Source of the DNA: Streptomyces spinosus
GTDB taxonomy: Bacteria > Actinomycetota > Actinomycetes > Streptomycetales > Streptomycetaceae
Direction: 5' to 3'
NCBI RefSeq assembly: GCF_020400655.1
Contig: NZ_JAINRC010000005.1
Location: forward strand, 62,001 to 126,000
Length of the DNA: 64,000 nt
The position numbers and the translations under genes were made by a program. The notes under the pieces were generated by a model. It did no database searches. It saw nothing but the letters and a program-made list of their open reading frames with translations, and was not told the origin of the DNA. Every line of letters begins with the position of its first letter. The first letter of the stretch is position 1. This document shows, in pieces, positions 54,472 to 61,781 of the stretch.

Positions 54472-54507
54472 CGATGGCCGGGTCCACTGTCGTGAACCCG
54501 GCCATCG
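54472..54507 (-). terminator. Terminator of the helicase gene
   Basis: A 12-bp perfect stem (54472-54483 with 54496-54507), extended by 2 bp after one mismatch, with a 6-base loop, starting 9 bases beyond the helicase stop codon. Confidence 0.75.
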
Positions 54508-54516
54508 CACGCGGGA

Positions 54517-57369
54517 TCAGGCCTCGGGAGCCTCCACGGCCGCCGTGGCCTTGCGGGTCCGGCGCGGCTTCGGCGTCGTCTCGACGCCCTCACCGGCACC
54601 GGCCGCCTCGGCGGCGGACGCCGCGGTCTTGCGGGTCCGGCGCCGCGGCTTGACCTCGGGCTCCTCGGTGGCCTGCGCCGGAATCTCCGGGGTGGCCGGC
54701 TCGGCCGCCTTGCGGGTCCGCCGGGCCTTGGGAGCGGTGACCGCCTCCCCGTCGACCGCGTCCACGGCGGCGACAGCCGTCTTCCGCGTGCGGCGGGGCT
54801 TCACCTCGGCGGCCTCGGCCGTCTCCGGCGCGGCGGCCGTGGCCTTGCGGGTGCGGCGAGGCTTGGCCTCGGCCTCCGCTTCGGGGGCCTCCGGCGCGGC
54901 GGCGGCGGTCTTGCGGGTGCGGCGAGGCTTGGCCTCGGCGGCCTCGGCGGCAGCCGCGGCCTTGCGCGTGCGGCGCGGCTTGGCTTCCGTGCCCTCGGCG
55001 GTGTCGACGGCGGCCGTTGCGGCGGCGGCGGTCTTGCGCGTGCGGCGCGGCTTGACCTCTGCCTCGGCCGTCTCCGGCTCGGCAGCCGTGGCCTTGCGGG
55101 TGCGGCGCGGCTTGGCCTCGGTGGCCTCGGCGGTGTCGACGGCGGCCTCGGCGGCAGCCGCGGTCTTCCGCGTGCGGCGCGGCTTGACCTCTGCCTCGGC
55201 CTCAGGAGCGTCGGGCGTGGCCGGCTCCGCCGCCTTGCGGGTGCGGCGGGGCTTCACCTCGGCGGCCTCGGCCGCCTCCGGCGCGGCAGCCACGGCCTTG
55301 CGCGTGCGGCGCGGCTTGGCTTCCGTGGCCTCGGCGGTGTCGACGGCGGCCTCGGGGGCAGCCGCGGTCTTCCGCGTGCGGCGCGGCTTGGCCTCGGCCT
55401 CCGCTTCGGGGGCCTCCGGTGCGGCGGCGGTCTTGCGGGTCCGGCGCGGCTTGGCCTCGGCGGCCTCGGCCGCGTCCAGCGCCGCTTCCGCCGGGGTGGC
55501 CGGCTCGGCCGCCTTGCGGGTGCGACGGCGCGGCTTGGTCTCCGCGGCCGGGGCGGCCTCGGCGACGGGCTCCGTCACGGGGTTGTCCGCGGTCACCGGT
55601 GCGGTGACGGGCTCGGCCACCGGGGTCTTGTCCACCGTCTGCCCGGTCGCCGGGGGCACGGCCTCGGCCGGAGCCACGGCGGAGTCGGTCACCGAGGACT
55701 CGGTCACCTGGGACTCGGTCGCGGCCGGCCGGCGGGTGCGGCGGCGGCGCGGCTTCTCCGGGGTGTCGAGGGCCGCGGGGCCCTCGGCCGTGGTCACCGT
55801 CTCGACGGCGGCCTCAGGGGCCGTCGTCGGCGTGGCGGCTGCCGTCACCGGCTCCGCCGACGCTCCGCCGCGCGTACGGCGACGGCGGCGCGGGGTGCGG
55901 GTCGCGCCCGGCGTCTCCTCACCGGAGGTCTCCACGGCCGGCGCGGCCGGGGAGGCGTCCAGCACGGCGCCACCGCGGGTGCGCCGACGGCGGCGCGGCG
56001 TACGCGCCGGACGCTCGGGCTCGGCCGGGGCCGACTCGGCGCGGCCACCGCGGCCGCCCCGACCGCGACCGCCGCCGCGTCCGCCGGTCTCGCCCAGGTC
56101 CTCCAGCACCTCCGCGTCCAGCCCGGCGCGGGTCCGCGCGGAGCGCGGCAGGGTGCCCTTGGTGCCCTCGGGGATACCAAGGTCGGAGAACAGGTGCGGG
56201 GAGCTCGAGTACGTCTCCACCGGGTCGTTGAAGTCCAGCTCCAGCGCCTTGTTGATCAGCTGCCAGCGCGGGATGTCGTCCCAGTCGACGAACGTGATCG
56301 CCGTGCCCTTGGCGCCCGCGCGGCCGGTGCGGCCGACGCGGTGCAGGTACGTCTTCTCGTCCTCGGGGGACTGGTAGTTGATGACGTGGGTCACGCCCTC
56401 GACGTCGATGCCGCGCGCGGCGACGTCGGTGCAGACGAGGACGTCGACCTTGCCGTTGCGGAAGGCCCGCAGGGCCTGCTCGCGGGCGCCCTGGCCGAGG
56501 TCGCCGTGGACCGCGCCGGAGGCGAACCCGCGGCGCTGGAGCTGCTCGGCGATGTCGGCGGCCGTGCGCTTGGTACGGCAGAAGATCATCGCAAGTCCGC
56601 GGCCCTCGGCCTGGAGGATGCGGGCGACCATCTCCGGCTTGTCCATGTTGTGCGCGCGGTAGACGAACTGCTTGATGTTCGCGACCGTGACGCCCTCGTC
56701 GTCCGGCGCGGTGGCGCGGATGTGCGTGGGCCGGGACATGTAGCGGCGGGCGAGACCGATGACCGCGCCCGGCATCGTGGCCGAGAACAGCATCGTCTGG
56801 CGCTTGGCCGGCAGCATGTTGACGATCTTCTCGACGTCGGGCAGGAAGCCCAGGTCGAGCATCTCGTCGGCCTCGTCGAGGACCAGGCACTTGACGTGCT
56901 TCAGGTCGAGCTTCTTCTGGCCCGCGAGGTCGAGCAGGCGGCCCGGGGTGCCGACGACCACGTCGACGCCCTTCTTCAGGGCCTCCACCTGGGGCTCGTA
57001 GGCCCGGCCGCCGTAGATCGCGACCACGCGCACGTTACGGACCTTGCCGGCCGTCAGCAGGTCGTTGGTGACCTGGGTGCACAGCTCGCGCGTGGGGACG
57101 ACGACGAGCGCCTGCGGGGCGTCCGTGAGGTCTTCGGGGGTGGCGCGTCCGGCCTCGACGTCGGCGGGGACGGTGACGCGCTCCAGGAGCGGAAGACCGA
57201 AGCCCAGCGTCTTGCCGGTGCCGGTCTTGGCCTGGCCGATGACGTCCGTGCCGGAGAGGGCGACGGGGAGTGTCATCTCCTGGATGGGGAAGGGGGTGGT
57301 GATGCCGACGGCCTCCAGGGCCTCGGCGGTCTCGGGGAGGATTCCGAGTTCTCGAAACGTCGTAGTCAG
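54517..57369 (-). CDS. DEAD-box RNA helicase with long KPRRTRK-repeat tail
   Basis: About 950 residues. The helicase core (about 1-400) has the Q motif FPIQ, motif I AKTGTGKT, Ia VVPTREL, II VLDEADEML, III FSATMP, and VI HRVGRTGRAG. The remaining 500 residues are Ala/Pro/Glu-rich with about 15 copies of (A/V)KPRRTRK plus RRRRTRGG blocks, giving a very basic, disordered RNA- or DNA-binding tail. The family N terminus TTTFRELG is preceded by CTG at 57369, with AGAGG 7 bases upstream; no ATG or GTG lies nearer than GTG 57483, which would add 38 unrelated residues. I take CTG as the probable start. Confidence 0.85.
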   Translation of the reverse strand: MTTTFRELGILPETAEALEAVGITTPFPIQEMTLPVALSGTDVIGQAKTGTGKTLGFGLPLLERVTVPADVEAGRATPEDLTDAPQALVVVPTRELCTQVTNDLLTAGKVRNVRVVAIYGGRAYEPQVEALKKGVDVVVGTPGRLLDLAGQKKLDLKHVKCLVLDEADEMLDLGFLPDVEKIVNMLPAKRQTMLFSATMPGAVIGLARRYMSRPTHIRATAPDDEGVTVANIKQFVYRAHNMDKPEMVARILQAEGRGLAMIFCRTKRTAADIAEQLQRRGFASGAVHGDLGQGAREQALRAFRNGKVDVLVCTDVAARGIDVEGVTHVINYQSPEDEKTYLHRVGRTGRAGAKGTAITFVDWDDIPRWQLINKALELDFNDPVETYSSSPHLFSDLGIPEGTKGTLPRSARTRAGLDAEVLEDLGETGGRGGGRGRGGRGGRAESAPAEPERPARTPRRRRRTRGGAVLDASPAAPAVETSGEETPGATRTPRRRRRTRGGASAEPVTAAATPTTAPEAAVETVTTAEGPAALDTPEKPRRRRTRRPAATESQVTESSVTDSAVAPAEAVPPATGQTVDKTPVAEPVTAPVTADNPVTEPVAEAAPAAETKPRRRTRKAAEPATPAEAALDAAEAAEAKPRRTRKTAAAPEAPEAEAEAKPRRTRKTAAAPEAAVDTAEATEAKPRRTRKAVAAAPEAAEAAEVKPRRTRKAAEPATPDAPEAEAEVKPRRTRKTAAAAEAAVDTAEATEAKPRRTRKATAAEPETAEAEVKPRRTRKTAAAATAAVDTAEGTEAKPRRTRKAAAAAEAAEAKPRRTRKTAAAAPEAPEAEAEAKPRRTRKATAAAPETAEAAEVKPRRTRKTAVAAVDAVDGEAVTAPKARRTRKAAEPATPEIPAQATEEPEVKPRRRTRKTAASAAEAAGAGEGVETTPKPRRTRKATAAVEAPEA

Positions 57370-57780
57370 GGTGCTGCCTCTTCTGTGTGCGCGGTGCGAG
57401 GCGAGCGAGCGGGGGTCATGTCTGACCGTGCCGGGGACGTCGGCTGCCGTACGGACGAGCCACTCGGGCAAGCCGTATGACACGGGACCTCTGCCGACGC
57501 TCTAGCGCTCGTACCGCTGAGGGTTCCCTCCTGCCGTCGTACGGTCACTGCCGTACGGCCTTGGAGGGCTGTCGGGTCGGAGCCGATCGGGCCACCGACC
57601 GGGCATCCTCATGCGTGCGGCCTGTCGCGACACGTCGAGCATCGTCGACGCACTCTGGCAGGCGCATTACCACCATACCCCGGAATCGCGCACACGCGAT
57701 GGCCGATTTGGTCACGTAGTCGTGGTCACACTCGTTGACCAGGGCTTGAGCAGGGCGTGGAGCGGGCTATTGTGCGCCTC
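57370..57780. promoter_or_regulatory. 411-base divergent region, long helicase leader
   Basis: No separate gene is convincing. On the minus strand TATGGT near 57679-57674 may be the helicase -10, giving a leader of about 300 bases before the CTG start. It contains a GTACGG-TCACTG-CCGTAC hairpin (57539-57556). Long 5' leaders on DEAD-box helicase genes often serve autoregulation. The right end holds the promoter of the ferritin-like gene. Confidence 0.45.
57746..57773 (+). promoter_or_regulatory. Promoter of the ferritin-like gene, leaderless
   Basis: TTGAGC (57746-57751), 16 bases, TATTGT (57768-57773), then 7 bases to ATG 57781. Transcription should begin at or next to the A of the start codon. 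Confidence 0.6.
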
Positions 57781-58527
57781 ATGACTAGCTCTGACAAGCC
57801 TGAGAACGCGTCCGCCGCACCCGCCGAACCCACCGGTGTCGCCGCCCAGGACTGGGCGCAGGCGTCCGCCGACCCGCAGTACCGCGCCGCGGTCGTGGAT
57901 CTGCTCGGCGCTCTCGCGTACGGGGAGCTGGCGGCGTTCGAGCGGCTCGCGGAGGACGCCAAGCTGGCGCCGACCCTCGCGGACAAGGCGGAGCTGGCGA
58001 AGATGGCCTCGGCCGAGTTCCACCACTTCGAACGGCTGCGGAACCGGCTGACCGAGATCGGCGAGGAGCCCACGGCCGCGATGGACCCGTTCGTCGCCGC
58101 GCTCGACGGCTTCCACCGGCAGACCGCGCCATCGGACTGGCTGGAGGGCCTGGTCAAGGCGTACGTCGGCGACTCGATCGCGAGCGACTTCTACCGCGAG
58201 GTCGCGGCCCGGCTCGACTCGGACACGCGCGAGCTGGTGCTCGCCGTCCTCGACGACACCGGGCACGCCGGGTTCGCGGTGGAGAAGGTGCGGGCCGCCA
58301 TCGACGCCGACCCGCGCGTGGGCGGCCGGCTGGCGCTGTGGGCGCGGCGGCTGATGGGGGAGGCGCTGTCGCAGTCCCAGCGGGTGGTCGCCGACCGGGA
58401 CGCGCTGTCGACGATGCTCGTGGGCGGGGTCGCCGACGGGTTCGACCTCGCCGAGGTCGGCAGGATGTTCTCGCGGATCACCGAGGCGCACACGAAGCGG
58501 ATGGCCGCGCTGGGCCTGGCGGCGTAG
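57781..58527 (+). CDS. Ferritin-like (MiaE-type) fold protein
   Basis: A 248-residue helical protein. It carries di-iron type ligands on four helices: Glu in AYGELAAFERL, EFHHFERL (E-x-x-H), and later HAGFAVEKV and EAHTKRMAAL. This resembles the MiaE-like ferritin-fold group (Rv3210c). Not all ligands could be matched, so iron binding is inferred. ATG 57781 has a leaderless-type promoter. It diverges from the helicase gene, as Rv3210c does from rhlE. Confidence 0.82.
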   Translation: MTSSDKPENASAAPAEPTGVAAQDWAQASADPQYRAAVVDLLGALAYGELAAFERLAEDAKLAPTLADKAELAKMASAEFHHFERLRNRLTEIGEEPTAAMDPFVAALDGFHRQTAPSDWLEGLVKAYVGDSIASDFYREVAARLDSDTRELVLAVLDDTGHAGFAVEKVRAAIDADPRVGGRLALWARRLMGEALSQSQRVVADRDALSTMLVGGVADGFDLAEVGRMFSRITEAHTKRMAALGLAA

Positions 58528-58575
58528 CGCTTCGGCGGGAGCGGTCGCGGCGTGCCGAGCGGAGTCGCGCGGCTC

Positions 58576-58616
58576 CGGGTGCGTCGTGGCCCGGTCGCCC
58601 GCGCGGTTTCCCGCGC
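58576..58616. repeat. Copy 2 of the degenerate Streptomyces intergenic repeat
   Basis: CCGGGTGCGTCGTGGC, then CCGGTCGCCCGCGCGGTTTCCCGCGC; related to 50333-50374. It lies between the ferritin-like gene and a convergent small gene. Confidence 0.45.
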
Positions 58617-58632
58617 TCTTCGCGCACCGTCC

Positions 58633-58902
58633 TCACGCCGTCGCTGATCGGCGGCGCAGGCGGCCCGCGGGGCGCAGGAGCAGGGACAGGGACGCGACCG
58701 AGATGACCGCGGCGCCCAGGAGGCTGAGCAGGGCCGTGCCGGGGCCCAGGGCGGTGTGGGTGACGAAGTCCCCGAAGAGGGCTCCGGCGATGCCCGTGCA
58801 GTACACCAGCGGGCGGGCCGGCAGCCGGTGGGCGAGGCGCTGGGCCGCCGCCCACGCGAGGAGCAGACCGAGCACGGCGGAGCCGAGTGCTTCGAGGATC
58901 AT
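58633..58902 (-). CDS. Small integral membrane protein
   Basis: An 89-residue protein starting MILEALGSAVLGLLLAWAAA. Three membrane segments are likely (about 2-20, 31-50, 55-78), with a basic C terminus RPAGRLRRR. GGAGGG lies 10 bases before ATG 58902. No family is recognised. Confidence 0.65.
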   Translation of the reverse strand: MILEALGSAVLGLLLAWAAAQRLAHRLPARPLVYCTGIAGALFGDFVTHTALGPGTALLSLLGAAVISVASLSLLLRPAGRLRRRSATA

Positions 58903-59023
58903 GTCGGGGGTCCCTCCCACGGCCGGTCTGGCTCGACGGTCGTAGCCCGTCTTACCCGTGACCTGCGGATTGCAATCCTGCCCTGTGAGGGACCTGTGCT
59001 CCATCCGTGTGCACGTCACGCGG

Positions 59024-59056
59024 AAGGGCCCGGCGGCACACGGCCGCCGGGCCCTT
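59024..59056 (-). terminator. Terminator of the DUF3107 gene
   Basis: A perfect 14-bp stem (59024-59037 with 59043-59056) with a 5-base loop, starting 15 bases after the DUF3107 stop codon on the minus strand. Confidence 0.8.
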
Positions 59057-59070
59057 CTCACGACTGCGGA

Positions 59071-59298
59071 CTAGAGCGCGCCGAAACCGACCTTGCGTAC
59101 GGTCGGCTCGCCGATGTCCACGTACGCCAGACGGTCCGTCGGCACGAGGACCTTGCGGCCCTTCTCGTCCTGAAGGCTGAGCAGTCCCGTCTTGCCCGTC
59201 AGCGCCTCGGCCACCACGCGCTCGAGCTCCTCGGCGCTCTGACCGCTCTCCAGAACGATCTCGCGGGGCGCGTGCTGCACGCCGATCTTGACCTCCAC
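59071..59298 (-). CDS. DUF3107 small conserved protein
   Basis: A 75-residue protein opening MEVKIGVQHAPREIVLESGQ (with GTG as the first codon) and containing LSLQDEKGRKVLVPTDRLAYVDIGE. This is the actinobacterial DUF3107 family (Rv3208A/TB9.4). GGAGGG lies 8 bases upstream of GTG 59298; longer starts lack support. It follows the TetR gene on the same strand, as in mycobacteria. Function is unknown. Confidence 0.88.
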   Translation of the reverse strand: MEVKIGVQHAPREIVLESGQSAEELERVVAEALTGKTGLLSLQDEKGRKVLVPTDRLAYVDIGEPTVRKVGFGAL

Positions 59299-59431
59299 GG
59301 CTATGTCCCTCCGACGGTCAGTGATGTGCGCGATCTTCCGCGCCCTACGCTGCACACATTAGCCCGGTGAGGGGGCGTACACGCTGCGGGCCGGAACGCC
59401 AGGAGCGAACACCGCGCGGGAACAAACGGCG

Positions 59432-60073
59432 TCAGTGGTGCTCACTGCCGTGCAGCGGGAAACCGGCGATGCCGCGCCAGGCCAGCGAGGCCAGCAGCTG
59501 CACCGCCTGGTCGCGCGGCACACTGCGGTCGCTGTGCAGCCAGGAGCGGGCGACCACCTGGGCGAGTCCGCCGAGACCGGAGGCGAGCAGCATGGACTCC
59601 GCGCGGGAGAGGCCGGTGTCCTCGGCGATGACGTCGCAGATCGCCTCGGCGCACTCGTTGGTGACCTTGTCCACGCGCTCGCGCACCGCGGGCTCGTTCG
59701 TCAGGTCCGACTCGAAGACCAGACGGAAGGCGCCGCCGTCGTCCTCGACGTAGGCGAAGTAGGCGTCCATCGTCGCCCGGACGCGCTGCTTGTTGTCGGT
59801 CGTCGACGCGAGCGCGCTGCGCACCGCCTGGATCAGCGACTCGCAGTGCTGGTCCAGCAGGGCGAGGTAGAGGTCGAGCTTGCCGGGGAAGTGCTGGTAG
59901 AGCACCGGCTTGCTCACGCCGGCCCGCTCGGCGATGTCGTCCATCGCCGCCGCGTGGTAGCCCTGCGCGACGAAAACCTCCTGAGCGGCGCCCAGCAACT
60001 GGTTCCGCCGGGCTCGGCGCGGCAGACGCGTGCCCCGTGGGCGCGCCGCCTCAGTTTGCTCGATGGCTGTCAC
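59432..60073 (-). CDS. TetR family transcriptional regulator
   Basis: A 213-residue regulator. The N-terminal helix-turn-helix is QLLGAAQEVFVAQGYHAAAMDDIAERAGVSKPVLYQHFPGK (about 27-67; key elements MDDIAERAGVS and LYQHFPGK). The ligand-binding domain is helical. GTG 60073 has GGAGG 4 bases upstream. It corresponds in position to Rv3208. A CGGTAACCG palindrome 56 bases upstream may be its own operator. The ligand is unknown. Confidence 0.9.
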   Translation of the reverse strand: MTAIEQTEAARPRGTRLPRRARRNQLLGAAQEVFVAQGYHAAAMDDIAERAGVSKPVLYQHFPGKLDLYLALLDQHCESLIQAVRSALASTTDNKQRVRATMDAYFAYVEDDGGAFRLVFESDLTNEPAVRERVDKVTNECAEAICDVIAEDTGLSRAESMLLASGLGGLAQVVARSWLHSDRSVPRDQAVQLLASLAWRGIAGFPLHGSEHH

Positions 60074-60128
60074 GCCGCCTCCCAAAGTCGTCCACATGCG
60101 GTGTAGGCCGCGCGGCCATCGTACTTTT

Positions 60129-60137
60129 CGGTAACCG
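60129..60137. promoter_or_regulatory. CGGTAACCG palindrome upstream of the TetR gene
   Basis: A 9-base perfect palindrome about 56 bases upstream of the TetR start and next to a TACGAT -10-like hexamer on the minus strand (60125-60120). It is a candidate autoregulatory site. Confidence 0.4.
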
Positions 60138-60334
60138 TGGTGTGCGCGGTGCGAGCGCAGAATTTCACGTACCGGACGGGTGGCGAAAGCCGTTCGGCCC
60201 GCCGACCGGGACCGGGCGGCGCCCGCGCGGTCCTGCGAGGTCAGCGCCCGGCCCCCGTCGCCCCGCGCGGACGGTGGCCCTCTTCGGGGCGGCGGTGCCC
60301 CTTCCCGGCGCGGCGGTGGCCGTCCTCCGCGCGG

Positions 60335-60577
60335 CTAGCGGTAGTCGTCCTCGTCGAGCGAGACCACGCGCGCCTGTTCGACGAGATCGGCCTCGTTCCC
60401 CCGGTACGGGTCCACGCCCGTCAGCGGGTCGTCACGGTCCGGCGCGATGTCCGTGTGCTGCTCGGCGGCGTCCACCTCGGGCGCCTCGACGTCCCTCTCC
60501 ACTGCCGCGTCGGCCTCCAGGTCCTTGATGTCCTCGATGTCCTCGATCGCGTCGGGCTCGGTGGGGTCATAGGCCAT
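60335..60577 (-). CDS. Small acidic hypothetical protein
   Basis: An 80-residue, strongly acidic, probably disordered protein starting MAYDPTEPDAIEDIEDIKDL and ending VSLDEDDYR. GGGAG lies 6 bases before ATG. It resembles small DUF5709-type proteins of Streptomyces, without certainty. 261 bases of GC-rich DNA without a recognisable gene separate it from the TetR gene. Confidence 0.7.
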   Translation of the reverse strand: MAYDPTEPDAIEDIEDIKDLEADAAVERDVEAPEVDAAEQHTDIAPDRDDPLTGVDPYRGNEADLVEQARVVSLDEDDYR

Positions 60578-60774
60578 GGTGGGCTCCCTTCCTACGAACG
60601 TCCCTGGTAGCGACAGGGGCCACACGCGGGTGCCCTCTGTACGAGACTAGGAGACGGCTGATCCGGACGCCATGCCGTCGGGCCCGTTCGGTGCCTGGTT
60701 CTCCGGATCCGGCCGGTTCAGTCTGTGACGGCGAACACATCAACCGTGACGTGATCACCTCGTAACATTGCCGC

Positions 60775-61773
60775 ATGTCTTCGACCGAGTCGCCCTCCGT
60801 GCCGGCCGCCAGTGTGCTTCCCAGGGTGGCGCCCGTCCGGGTCGGCGAAGGCGAGCGGCTGCGGTCCGTGGGTCTGCCCGGCGTCACCCTGACGGTCCGC
60901 TCCCGGCCCCCCGCGCGCGAGGACCTGCCGCCCGCCCTGTACGTCCACGGGCTGGGCGGTTCCTCGCAGAACTGGTCGTCGCTCATGGCGGAACTGGACG
61001 GCGTCGTCGACGGCGAGGCCCTCGACCTCCCGGGTTTCGGGGACTCCCCGCCCCCGGACGACGGCGACTACTCCGTCACCGGCCACGCGCGCGCGGTGAT
61101 CCGCTACCTCGACGCGGCCGGCCGCGGCCCGGTCCACCTCTTCGGCAACTCGCTCGGCGGCGCGGTCGCCACGCGCGTCGCCGCCGTACGGCCCGACCTC
61201 GTCCGCACGCTCACGCTCGTCTCGCCCGCCCTGCCCGAACTGCGGGTGCAGCGCAGCGCGGTGCCGACCGCCCTGCTCGGCGTCCCGGGCATCGCCGCGC
61301 TGTTCACCCGGCTCACCAGGCAGTGGACGGCGGAGCAGCGCGTACGCGGTGTCATGGCGCTCTGCTACGGCGACCCGGGCCGGGTCTCGCCGGAGGCGTT
61401 CCGCTACGCCGTGGAGGAACTGGAACGGCGCCAGCGCCTTCCGTACTTCTGGGACGCCATGACCCGCTCCGCGCGCGGGATCGTGAGCGCCTACACGCTC
61501 GGCGGGCAGCACGGGCTGTGGCGCCAGGCCGAGCGGGTGCTGGCCCCCACGCTGCTGATCTACGGCGGCCGGGACCAGCTCGTCGGCTTCCGCATGGCGC
61601 GCAAGGCCGCCCGGGCCTTCCGCGACTCCCGGCTGCTGTCCCTGCCGGACGCCGGGCACGTGGCGATGATGGAGTACCCCGGCGTGGTGGCGGGCGCCGT
61701 CCGCGAACTGCTGACGCAGACGGCCGGCGCCGGCGAGGCCGGCCGCCCGGCCGTCACGGACACGAGGAGCTGA
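60775..61773 (+). CDS. Alpha/beta-fold hydrolase
   Basis: A 332-residue hydrolase. YVHGLGGSSQNWSSL gives the oxyanion HG, LFGNSLGGAVATRVA the nucleophile Ser (about 125), LIYGGRDQLV the acid and LPDAGHVAMMEYP the His. The N-terminal 35 residues are extra. TAACAT ends 6 bases before ATG 60775, a leaderless-type start. It is followed after 8 bases by the DUF3152 gene in the same operon. Confidence 0.9.
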   Translation: MSSTESPSVPAASVLPRVAPVRVGEGERLRSVGLPGVTLTVRSRPPAREDLPPALYVHGLGGSSQNWSSLMAELDGVVDGEALDLPGFGDSPPPDDGDYSVTGHARAVIRYLDAAGRGPVHLFGNSLGGAVATRVAAVRPDLVRTLTLVSPALPELRVQRSAVPTALLGVPGIAALFTRLTRQWTAEQRVRGVMALCYGDPGRVSPEAFRYAVEELERRQRLPYFWDAMTRSARGIVSAYTLGGQHGLWRQAERVLAPTLLIYGGRDQLVGFRMARKAARAFRDSRLLSLPDAGHVAMMEYPGVVAGAVRELLTQTAGAGEAGRPAVTDTRS

Positions 61774-61781
61774 GGTCCGGG

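Noticed and set aside
54540..55520. Dense repeats in the helicase tail, first considered as a non-coding satellite or assembly error
   Set aside because: The frame stays open through all units and encodes regular KPRRTRK repeats known from helicase tails of this type.
60074..60334. Possible gene in the GC-rich gap between the TetR and acidic-protein genes
   Set aside because: Open frames there are short, low-complexity Pro/Arg sequences without a ribosome-binding site or domain.
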